The notes: generated from the letters alone by a model not told the origin. Positions 1 to 5,380 are shown, numbered from the stretch's first letter. The stretch is DNA of 5,659 nucleotides from Roseburia sp. (GCA_030844625.1 JAUUNJ010000183.1:1-5659), one strand, 5' to 3'. Made by a program: numbers and translations.

Positions 1-39
1 AAAAAATAAAGCAAGTAATTTTTAATAGTCACTTGCTTT
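1..39 (-). terminator. Rho-independent terminator of the phd-doc operon
   Basis: A perfect 9-bp inverted repeat (AAAGCAAGT at 8-16, ACTTGCTTT at 31-39) has a 14-nt loop. On the minus strand it is followed by ATTTTTT (7 to 1). It begins a few bases past the doc stop codon, as expected for the end of that operon. The plus-strand side also carries a T run (37-41), so it may work in both directions. Confidence 0.8.
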
Positions 40-44
40 TTGTA

Positions 45-416
45 TCAATGACTTTTTACAAAATCTAAAATATCTTCGTAGGTTAATTCTGATGCCGCTA
101 CACCCAATCCGAGATGAACCAACTCTTCATCAGTACAATCAAGCACAATATCGTTAAGTTCTAGTAGCACAAGCATTACAAAAATACCAATGCGCTTATT
201 TCCATCTAAAAAAGCGTGATTCTTAATCAAAGAATAACAAAGCCTAGATGCCTTTTCTTCAATAGTTGGATATTGATCAACTCCAAAATAAGTGTCAAAA
301 ACATTCGAAAGCGAGGCCTCAACTAACCCCTTGTCTCGTACACCATCCATTCCTCCCGTAGATATAATCAATTGACTATGTAAGGCAACAACCTGTTCAA
401 CGGTTAATCTCTTCAT
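45..416 (-). CDS. doc: Doc toxin (Fic/Doc-fold protein kinase toxin)
   Basis: This 123-residue protein has the length and fold signature of Doc (death on curing). Known family role: Doc inactivates translation by phosphorylating EF-Tu with ATP, using an altered Fic active site. The sequence shows the Doc form of the Fic motif, HAFLDGNKR (residues 67-75), with catalytic His67. Lys74 stands where AMP-transferring Fic proteins have Gly, and this swap marks Doc. The upstream GGMDGVRDKG segment (21-30) is also typical. The start codon overlaps the phd stop as ATGA, so the toxin is translationally coupled to its antitoxin. A terminator follows immediately. All motif residues are intact, so the toxin is probably active. 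The EF-Tu target is inferred from the family. Confidence 0.93.
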   Translation of the reverse strand: MKRLTVEQVVALHSQLIISTGGMDGVRDKGLVEASLSNVFDTYFGVDQYPTIEEKASRLCYSLIKNHAFLDGNKRIGIFVMLVLLELNDIVLDCTDEELVHLGLGVAASELTYEDILDFVKSH

Positions 417-670
417 TTAGCTAATTCCTTCAAGGCTTCTAGGTGGCGTGACAAGATAGAACTTGCCACCTCGTCAACACTAGCTTGATCTGCAACAACA
501 GCTTCTGTCTGTTCTTCTTGAACCAAGGTGTTATAGTCAACTAAAACATATTTAGGTTTATTGTTTTTCAAAATAACAGCTGTACCCTTACTATCAACCA
601 TTCGAGCAACTTTAGAGAAATTCTGATTTGCCTCCGTGATTGGAATTAAATTTTCAAGATTAATTTGCAT
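413..670 (-). CDS. phd: Phd/YefM-family antitoxin
   Basis: This is the antitoxin of the downstream Doc toxin. In this family the N-terminal half is a dimeric DNA-binding domain that represses its own operon, and the flexible C-terminal helix binds Doc and blocks its active site. Visible here are the Phd-like N-terminal segment ITEANQNFSKVARMV, a strand/turn segment ending in KPKYVLVDY, and a charged helical tail (VDEVASSILSRHLEALKELAK region) as the likely Doc-binding part. Two ATGs are possible, at 676 and 670. The AGGAGG site at 679-684 lies only 2 nt from the first but 8 nt from the second, so I chose the ATG at 670, giving 85 residues. Its TGA overlaps the doc ATG. It is likely autoregulated through the palindrome at 723-746. 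Confidence 0.9.
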   Translation of the reverse strand: MQINLENLIPITEANQNFSKVARMVDSKGTAVILKNNKPKYVLVDYNTLVQEEQTEAVVADQASVDEVASSILSRHLEALKELAK

Positions 671-691
671 TGTCATCGCCTCCTTTTGTTT

Positions 692-720
692 ATCATACCA
701 TTATTAAGCAACAAAAGCAA
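692..720 (-). promoter_or_regulatory. phd-doc promoter
   Basis: On the minus strand there is a -35 TTGCTT (715-720), a 17-nt spacer, and a -10 TATGAT (692-697). The spacer ends in TGG, giving an extended -10 look. It lies a few bases upstream of the AGGAGG site of phd. Confidence 0.7.
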
Positions 721-722
721 AA

Positions 723-746
723 ATATAGGATGGATTTATCCTATAT
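723..746. promoter_or_regulatory. Palindrome next to the phd-doc promoter, probable operator
   Basis: A perfect 9-bp inverted repeat, ATATAGGAT and ATCCTATAT, is separated by 6 nt. It sits 2 bp upstream of the predicted -35. Phd-type antitoxins bind palindromes near their own promoter, so this is a natural operator candidate. On the minus strand it is followed by TTTTTG and could also act as a weak terminator for transcription arriving from the right. Its distal arm overlaps the end of the IS30 relic. Confidence 0.5.
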
Positions 747-845
747 CAAGTGAAATAACTTAGTAATTTGAGGGGGATTTAGATCTTGCGTACGGTAAAT
801 GAGAATACTTTCATGCTCAACTATGGTAAAATGATGGCAGCTCAT
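741..845 (-). pseudogene. Truncated IS30-family transposase (N-terminal 34 codons)
   Basis: Reading the minus strand from the ATG at 843-845 gives a 34-residue peptide starting MSCHHFTIVEHESILIYRTQ and continuing through a PPQITKLF-like stretch to a TAG at 741-743. The start matches the N-terminus of IS30-family transposases. It also aligns without gaps to the intact transposase start at 5508 in this window, sharing MS, H, TI, I, Y, L and QI, about 10 of 34 positions. Homology stops where the helix-turn-helix recognition helix (HKSTISREL in the other copy) should follow. An AGGAAG ribosome binding site lies just upstream of the ATG. It is therefore the left end of a decayed element, distinct from the one at the right edge. 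The rest was deleted, with the break at or near the phd operator palindrome. Confidence 0.65.
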
Positions 846-904
846 AAGACTTCCTTTCGTAACTAGTTCATTCAATTCTATTTAACTAGAAAATCTTATG
901 AGCT
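839..904 (-). repeat. Leader hairpin of the IS30 relic, enclosing its start codon
   Basis: A perfect 11-bp inverted repeat, AGCTCATAAGA (839-849) and TCTTATGAGCT (894-904), has a nested 6-bp repeat CTAGTT (863-868) and AACTAG (884-889). On the minus strand the downstream arm contains the transposase ATG, and the AGGAAG site lies in the loop. Folding of a transcript entering from outside would hide the start codon. The arrangement parallels 5446-5512. Confidence 0.6.
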
Positions 905-954
905 TTTATTACGTACTTATATTGTATATTCAAGAGTAATAAATAAGCTAGGCA

Positions 955-1216
955 GCCCCATGGTGTGAACCATGAAGTGTTTCGAAGCGTTAATAGTATC
1001 ACATTGATTAACATTTTACGGCAATTGATTTCGTCAAATTGCAGCCACATTTATAAGCGACTAAAGTCGCAACAACTGTGTCAATTGCACAAATTTAGTA
1101 AGAAAGTACAAAAAATAACACCCCGAAAGGTGCTCTTTGTAAGTATAGTAATTCTTTCGAATTAACGTTTACTAAATTGTGATGCTTTACTAGCTTTCTT
1201 CAGACCTGGTTGGGGC
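955..1216. repeat. Dense cluster of inverted repeats, possible structured RNA or decayed element
   Basis: Perfect arms, left to right: CATGGT/ACCATG with a GTGA loop (959-974); GTTAAT/ATTAAC (989-1012); GCAATT/AATTGC (1021-1042); GCGAC/GTCGC with a TAAA loop (1057-1070); AATTTAGTAA/TTACTAAATT (1092-1101 with 1169-1178), extendable by CAC/GTG across one bulged A. The last pair encloses the terminator at 1110-1134 and the hairpin TAATTC/GAATTA (1149-1164). GCCCCA (955-960) and TGGGGC (1211-1216) could close the whole unit. Single 6-bp repeats are expected by chance in AT-rich DNA, but this density and nesting are less so. No known RNA family was recognised. Confidence 0.35.
1110..1134 (-). terminator. 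Isolated rho-independent terminator with UUCG loop
   Basis: On the minus strand the stem AGCACCU pairs with GGGUGUU (one G-U and one U-G pair), around a UUCG tetraloop. It is followed by ATTTTTTGT. ACAAAG upstream extends the stem against the T run. This is a classic strong terminator, but no intact gene lies directly upstream of it; the ABC operon already has a terminator candidate at 1564-1603. Confidence 0.65.
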
Positions 1217-1563
1217 ATAGTTTATTTCAGCCACTTTCAAACACCTTTAAAAACAGCATTTTTACGTATTTACAAAAGTCATTATTTAATCTAATTTCAA
1301 TCAACTTCATCAAAATAAGGTAAATTTTCTATAAAAATCAACATATATCGAATCAGAATTATCAAAATTTCCCTCATGTTGATTAATAATAAATTTTGAG
1401 AATTGTATAGCGTTTTATACCAATTGTAATATGTAGTATTTTAAAGCAACATTTTGTTAATTTGATAACTTTACTTTATGGTAAAACAAGTCTATGACTC
1501 GCATAATAATTGATAAACAAAGAATAGATCTCAAGAAATAAACAAAATAATGACTAAAGACTA

Positions 1564-1603
1564 GAAAAACGGATAAGATCTTAAACTGGGCTTATCAGTT
1601 TTC
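1564..1603 (-). terminator. Probable terminator of the ABC-3C operon
   Basis: On the minus strand, GAAAAC-T-GATAAG pairs with CTTATC-C-GTTTTTC around a 13-nt loop. That is two 6-bp stems separated by one mismatch, with the T run inside the 3' arm. It lies about 90 nt past the ATPase stop codon, with nothing else to terminate. The imperfect stem and T run make its strength uncertain. Confidence 0.5.
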
Positions 1604-1689
1604 CTCGGGTTGGAACTTTTTTATACGTAATCTTCTATGATTACATTGCATTGCGGGTAAATTCTCAGCCATTATGGGTATCTTCTTCC

Positions 1690-3582
1690 CTATTCATCAG
1701 TCACATTATAATCATCAATCAACCCATCATGACCATCGAAAGAGAATTCTTTAACAATATAATCCCGTGGAAAATCTGATGGATAACCATTATTTACAAT
1801 AATTAACTGAAAATCATTTTCACATTCTTCTCCAAGTTGAAGAAAATAATTAATTATAGATTCGTAGATTTTTTCGTCTCTAAACTCTGTACTTGTCGAG
1901 GAAGCCCCTAAGTTTTTCCTAGGTGTATCAATCATCAACAATCCTAAATGGTTACCAGTTTGCACTTCTGAACAAATCATTATTGATAGGTAATATGCCA
2001 TTGTTATCAGAGTCACAGCTCCTAAACTACCTAAATCACTGTATTTATGGCCCCTCACATAAGGTAAATAACTCTTTGTATCAATATAAGCTTCATAAAG
2101 ATTTGGAAACTCAAAAGATGATAAAATAGTTGAAAATGTTTCAGACAGTTGTTTCAACTTGTCCTCTTTGGCATCCTTATATTTTTGGCGTTTAATTTGT
2201 TCTTCTATCCCTTCAACTTCTATCCTCTTTTCAGAAAGCAACATTTCCAAATTTGTAAGTTCCTCAATAAATTTCAGGCTCTCATTTAGAGATTTCTTTT
2301 CTTCATATAATTGACCGCTTTTAATTGATAGCAAACTAATTTCTGTAGCCAAGGGATTTATATATTGTCTGGTTAAACTATCTAACTTCTCTTCATCGGA
2401 TTTAATATCATCCTGTAATTTGTTTATTTCTAGGCCTACTCTATTATTTTTTTCTTTTTCTGAATCAATATAAGTGTGAAGCTCATTTTTCTTTTTTGTA
2501 AGTTTTTTTCGTTCCTTTTTCAAATCGTTGATTTCAATTACAATATCATCCATATTCTGATGACACAATAAGCAACTTGATTCTTCGTGAAGTGAAATCG
2601 GTCGTAAGCAATTTGGACAATATAAGTATTCGTATTTATTAATAGCTTTAATACCTGCTATTTGCTCACTAATTTTTTCAATATCAGCAAAATATTGATT
2701 TTCCAGCAACTGTAATTTTTGTATATACTGTTCTTGATCTGAAAATTTGTTTCTTAGATTACTTAACTTTTCTTTTTGGTCACTAATAAGTACTAACAAT
2801 TCATTAACATCATTTCCCACTTCTGTTTTCAGAATATCAGATTTATAGTTTTCTATTTTAGAATTAATATCCTCTAATTTAGAATTAATTTCAACAGATT
2901 TCACTTGCACTGTTTCATAATTCTCAACTTCTGCAGTTTTTAGAAATTCTCTTACAGCTTCGTATCTAATTTCTTTTACCTTTAAGCTCTCTTTTTCAAT
3001 TTTAAGACTCTGTTGTAGGTCACCTAGTAAACTATCATAGATATCTAAAATAATCTCAAATGTTGCTTTTTCTTTTCCATTAAGCGCCCAGTTCTGCTCA
3101 TTAAGAATGTTTTCGTTATCAATATTTGTCTGTTTTAAATATGAAAATTTAAATAAATCTCTAAAACTAAAATCGTCTCCTCTAATGATTAAATTAGTTA
3201 GATTAAGCTTCGATAACAAAAAGTATGATAATGATTTTTCATTTGAAGGAATATCAATTTCCAAGGTACGCGCTTGTGTAAATTTTTCTTTGACACTATC
3301 GTAAGTCTGTAAAAGAACAGGTTCTTTAAAAGCTGATAATGGTCTTTTAATCTTATAGAGATTCTCTGATATATAAAATTCCAATTCCACATCCGTACAA
3401 CTTTCTCCAATTTCTATATATGATTTATGATTCTTTTTCCCAAAAGCATAATCTATTAATTCTAAAATTGCAGTTTTTCCCGTTGAAGTTGGTCCCGAAA
3501 TATAATTTAATCCTTTATGAAAATGAACCTCATAATTTTTTCTCACACCTATTAATCTAAGTGTCTTTAACAATAGTTTCAT
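1690..3582 (-). CDS. ABC/SMC-type coiled-coil ATPase of an ABC-3C system
   Basis: This 630-residue ATPase is built like Rad50/SMC proteins: an ATP-binding head split by a long coiled coil. The Walker A motif is GPTSTGKT (30-37), with a Q-loop-like SYLKQTNID (147-155). Charged heptad-like segments (about 185-315 and 345-480) flank a four-cysteine zinc site, C322/C325/C337/C340. The C-terminal half-head has a diverged signature, DLGSLG (516-521), and a Walker B LLMIDTP (548-554), where Thr553 stands in place of the usual catalytic Glu, followed by RKNLG. The end IIVNNG (594-599) occupies the switch-His position with Asn. These deviations resemble the conflict-system ABC ATPases grouped by Aravind and colleagues as ABC-3C. 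Translation is coupled to the preceding gene: the ATG abuts its TAA, with GAGG 7 nt upstream. A generic cytosolic DNA-repair ATPase is less likely given the neighbours. Confidence 0.85.
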   Translation of the reverse strand: MKLLLKTLRLIGVRKNYEVHFHKGLNYISGPTSTGKTAILELIDYAFGKKNHKSYIEIGESCTDVELEFYISENLYKIKRPLSAFKEPVLLQTYDSVKEKFTQARTLEIDIPSNEKSLSYFLLSKLNLTNLIIRGDDFSFRDLFKFSYLKQTNIDNENILNEQNWALNGKEKATFEIILDIYDSLLGDLQQSLKIEKESLKVKEIRYEAVREFLKTAEVENYETVQVKSVEINSKLEDINSKIENYKSDILKTEVGNDVNELLVLISDQKEKLSNLRNKFSDQEQYIQKLQLLENQYFADIEKISEQIAGIKAINKYEYLYCPNCLRPISLHEESSCLLCHQNMDDIVIEINDLKKERKKLTKKKNELHTYIDSEKEKNNRVGLEINKLQDDIKSDEEKLDSLTRQYINPLATEISLLSIKSGQLYEEKKSLNESLKFIEELTNLEMLLSEKRIEVEGIEEQIKRQKYKDAKEDKLKQLSETFSTILSSFEFPNLYEAYIDTKSYLPYVRGHKYSDLGSLGAVTLITMAYYLSIMICSEVQTGNHLGLLMIDTPRKNLGASSTSTEFRDEKIYESIINYFLQLGEECENDFQLIIVNNGYPSDFPRDYIVKEFSFDGHDGLIDDYNVTDE

Positions 3583-4059
3583 TTAATTACCTCGTATACA
3601 ATCTAATTTACTCTGTATCATGGTCTGTCCAGCTGATACTGTTTTATTTAACACTTTAGAAACTATAAAATCACAAGACTGTAGTATCTTGCTCCAATCT
3701 ATCCCTTCTTCACTAAATAGTTCAATAACAAATTTCTCTCCTTTATCTGTAATGAAATATCTGTTATTCAAAGAGTTAAATGTAATAATATTTCTAGCTA
3801 ATAAATCTGCAAGAACTGCATTATACAGTTTATAATTAGGTTTCCAATGGAAATAAGAGTACTTTATATCAAATCTTCCAAGCTCTATTTCATCAGATAT
3901 TAATTCTGGAAATTTTAGAAAAAAATCACTAATAATCAATTTTTCTTGAGTTGTATCTTTTTTGTGCTCTTTTCCTAAAATATTCAACAGTATCGCAACC
4001 CTATTTCGGGTCAAACAATATTCTTGGAAACTTATATTCTCAATTATCTCCAACATCAT
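3583..4059 (-). CDS. ABC-3C middle component, winged-helix-like protein
   Basis: This 158-residue protein has no catalytic motif. Visible are KLIISDFFLKFPELI (40-54), matching the Lys...DF-L-(K/R)-hydrophobic-P pattern of ABC-3C middle components, then FHWKPNYKLYNAVLADLLAR (70-89), in the position of the family's aromatic-W-x-x-x-Y helix. A wing-like hairpin, RYFITDKGEKF (100-110), follows, and the tail is helical. The role inferred from the family is an adaptor linking ATPase and effector, perhaps touching DNA through the winged helix. Its start overlaps the end of the effector gene by 20 bp, and its stop abuts the ATPase start, so all three are translationally coupled. Two adjacent ATGs (4059 and 4056) follow GGAGAG at 4062-4067. 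Spacing slightly favours the second, which would remove one residue. The middle-component class number cannot be assigned by eye. Confidence 0.72.
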   Translation of the reverse strand: MMLEIIENISFQEYCLTRNRVAILLNILGKEHKKDTTQEKLIISDFFLKFPELISDEIELGRFDIKYSYFHWKPNYKLYNAVLADLLARNIITFNSLNNRYFITDKGEKFVIELFSEEGIDWSKILQSCDFIVSKVLNKTVSAGQTMIQSKLDCIRGN

Positions 4060-5020
4060 TTCTCTCCATATATTTTTCCAACACTGCTATAAAATTATCA
4101 ACCCAACCTAATTCCTTATCATCAGCAAGCTGATGTAAGATACCCTTTTTAGCTAATAAATTAAAATCACTTATCGAGCTCCCTAAAGTGCTAGAATCTA
4201 AATCTTCGATTCTAAGATAAGTTTGATTTATTAAACAATTACCATCGTTAGGTTGCTTGTATAGACGATATTGGGTCTTCCAAATAGAATGTATCTTCTT
4301 TCTTAAATTATCATACTGTTTTTTCCCATTGATGTCATCTTTGCTTAAAGACTCATGTCTAGCAATTTCTGCATTATAAAAATCAACTTTGAAATCGTCA
4401 ACATCGGCTATTTGTGCACTCTTCAACATTGATATAAATATAGTATCATTGTACATTTCTGAGATTTCTTCTATCTCATCTTCTCCATATAATATTTCTT
4501 CGTAAACCCTTTTATTACTTGCTTCAATAGACATTTTAATCTGTTCTAAATCATTTCTGATATCATCATCAAATGTTGATTTATAACTGCTACATTTCTT
4601 AAATTCTTTTAGTAAAAAAGCTCCATCACACAACTCTATCTTTATTTTATGTTCAGCCTTCATTTTACTTTTCCATCTTGACCACCATGATAGCTCATTA
4701 ATTTTTAGGCCTATTGGAACACATAAATACCAAGAAGAAATATTGGGATGCTTGGTAATCACTGTTCTAAACGATTCTCTAATTTGTTGTTTTTGTGAAT
4801 CTCCAATCCCATCAATAAAAAATTTACACTGATAAATTGATGGTCTGTCATCTAAGTCACCAACTAGAACATCGATGCCATCATCTCCTTGTGATATCGC
4901 AGCCTCCTTCGCTAAAGGTCCAAATTTTTCTTGAAATATCTCAATACATATCTTTTCAAATTTTTCTCTTGCTCCTGGTAATGTATATTTAGCGACTAAA
5001 TATTTAAAATCATATTCCAT
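4040..5020 (-). CDS. Restriction-endonuclease-fold effector of an ABC-3C system
   Basis: Counting from the ATG at 5020, this protein has 326 residues. The N-terminal domain (about 1-140) shows a PD-(D/E)xK nuclease core of the Mrr-like type: helical Glu22 in REKFEKICIEIF, then QGDDGIDV (44-51) with Asp50, then the strand YQCKFF (63-68) carrying Gln64 and Lys66 as the QxK pair. It is thus predicted to cut DNA. A charged helical stretch follows (about 150-190), then a separate C-terminal domain ending in HQLADDKELGWVDNF (296-310), a pattern like the specific C-terminal domains of ABC-3C effectors. The frame is open to a TTG at 5032, but that lies before the GGGGGG stretch (5025-5030) that best serves as ribosome binding site, so the ATG is preferred. 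It is the first gene of the operon. Whether it attacks phage or host DNA cannot be read from sequence. Confidence 0.82.
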   Translation of the reverse strand: MEYDFKYLVAKYTLPGAREKFEKICIEIFQEKFGPLAKEAAISQGDDGIDVLVGDLDDRPSIYQCKFFIDGIGDSQKQQIRESFRTVITKHPNISSWYLCVPIGLKINELSWWSRWKSKMKAEHKIKIELCDGAFLLKEFKKCSSYKSTFDDDIRNDLEQIKMSIEASNKRVYEEILYGEDEIEEISEMYNDTIFISMLKSAQIADVDDFKVDFYNAEIARHESLSKDDINGKKQYDNLRKKIHSIWKTQYRLYKQPNDGNCLINQTYLRIEDLDSSTLGSSISDFNLLAKKGILHQLADDKELGWVDNFIAVLEKYMERNDVGDN

Positions 5021-5095
5021 ATTTCCCCCCAACCAAATATTTTAATTCTGTTTCTACCAATATTAATTTCCTTTTTAGATTGCTAGAATCTCTAA

Positions 5096-5124
5096 AATTT
5101 AATTTCAAACTAATACTTTGTCTA
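5096..5124 (-). promoter_or_regulatory. Candidate promoter of the ABC-3C operon
   Basis: On the minus strand, TAGACA (5119-5124, overlapping the stop codon of the RHH gene) is followed by a 17-nt spacer and TAAATT (5096-5101). Matches to consensus are 5/6 and 4/6. A 7-bp inverted repeat, TTTTAGA/TCTAAAA (5073-5097), overlaps the -10 and could be a weak attenuator or operator. The alternative is that the operon is transcribed together with the RHH gene 101 bp upstream. Confidence 0.35.
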
Positions 5125-5289
5125 TTTTTTCATATCTTTTAGTGCATACTCGCAAGCTTGAATTACAAAACTTGAAAAAGTGACATCTTCATTTTGAATA
5201 GCCTTTTCAATTTCTTCGATTAACGGAAGAGGAAACCGAATCGTTTTATTCTCAGTCTCTTTGCGATTAGATTTCAGTTGGAATGCCAT
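5122..5289 (-). CDS. Small ribbon-helix-helix DNA-binding protein
   Basis: This 55-residue protein has the ribbon-helix-helix pattern. A basic N-terminal arm is followed by a short strand, NKTIRFP (14-20), with helix A about 21-33 (LPLIEEIEKAIQN) and helix B about 37-51 (TFSSFVIQACEYALK). RHH proteins dimerise and insert the strand into the DNA major groove, usually as repressors or antitoxins. It resembles small phage- and ICE-borne RHH proteins of the YlcI/YnfO type. The frame opens 16 codons further upstream, but AGGAGG (5296-5301) sits 6 nt before the ATG at 5289, which fixes the start. It precedes the ABC-3C operon on the same strand and has three tandem repeats just upstream, so a role as local repressor is likely. 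No toxin partner is present. Confidence 0.75.
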   Translation of the reverse strand: MAFQLKSNRKETENKTIRFPLPLIEEIEKAIQNEDVTFSSFVIQACEYALKDMKK

Positions 5290-5311
5290 ATCTGCCCTCC
5301 TATTCATTCTA

Positions 5312-5340
5312 TCTATAGGATAAAGAATATTGCACAATAA
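5312..5340 (-). promoter_or_regulatory. Weak promoter candidate for the RHH gene
   Basis: On the minus strand, TTATTG (5335-5340), a 17-nt spacer and TATAGA (5312-5317) lie just upstream of the ribosome binding site and just downstream of the tandem repeats. The -35 is poor, so a promoter here would have to rely on its -10 or on an activator. Confidence 0.25.
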
Positions 5341-5344
5341 TTAT

Positions 5345-5380
5345 GCATTGCGTTATGTATTGCGTTATGTATTTTGTTAT
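5345..5380. repeat. Three 12-bp tandem direct repeats, probable operator
   Basis: Units GCATTGCGTTAT, GTATTGCGTTAT and GTATTTTGTTAT follow each other without spacer. A fourth, badly decayed unit may start at 5381 (ACATT). The 12-bp period is close to one helical turn, so proteins bound to each unit would sit on nearly the same face. They lie just upstream of the RHH gene promoter region. RHH repressors such as plasmid omega proteins bind short tandem repeats, so autoregulation is the simplest reading. Plasmid-type iterons are a less likely alternative, since no replication gene is present. Confidence 0.6.

Larger units (their letters stand above)
905..1689. other. Gene-free interval between the IS relic and the ABC operon
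   Basis: I find no convincing gene in this 785-bp AT-rich stretch. All open frames are short, lack a ribosome binding site, or are made of low-information residues. What it does hold is a cluster of inverted repeats at 955-1216, a strong minus-strand terminator at 1110-1134, an imperfect palindrome at 1401-1425, and the probable ABC-operon terminator at 1564-1603. A 6-bp repeat, GTAATC and GATTAC (1627-1644), lacks a T run and is not a terminator. The interval probably carries decayed remnants of earlier insertions. Confidence 0.6.

Noticed and set aside
783..800. CGTACGGT motif resembling part of group II intron domain V
   Set aside because: There is no paired arm, AGC triad or intron reverse transcriptase, and the bases are accounted for by the transposase relic.
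786..866. Plus-strand TTG-started 26-codon frame with GGGGG upstream
   Set aside because: The opposite strand of the same bases encodes the IS30 transposase fragment, which explains the open frame better.
886..1050. Minus-strand open frame of 54 codons rich in Trp, Leu and Tyr
   Set aside because: An in-frame stop immediately precedes the ATG, there is no ribosome binding site, and it runs into the leader hairpin of the IS relic. Probably chance or part of a decayed element.
965..1165. Plus-strand open frame of 66 codons starting at GTG
   Set aside because: It has no ribosome binding site, no recognisable domain, and lies wholly within the inverted-repeat cluster and over a minus-strand terminator.
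1310..1414. Minus-strand open stretch with protein-like composition (FSKFIINQHEGNFDNSD...)
   Set aside because: Only 34 codons, no start codon, and stops on both sides. It could be a gene relic, but nothing in it can be identified.
1595..1672. Minus-strand 25-codon frame (MAENLPAMQ...) just after the ATPase gene
   Set aside because: It lacks a good ribosome binding site, overlaps the operon terminator, and no family was recognised.
3198..3410. Minus-strand 70-codon frame inside the ATPase gene, and short plus-strand frames opposite the operon genes
   Set aside because: They lie within well-supported genes in other frames, lack ribosome binding sites and have shadow-like composition.
5021..5032. 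TTG at 5032 as the effector start
   Set aside because: It precedes the G-rich ribosome binding site, while the ATG at 5020 follows it. The extra four residues are encoded by that site.
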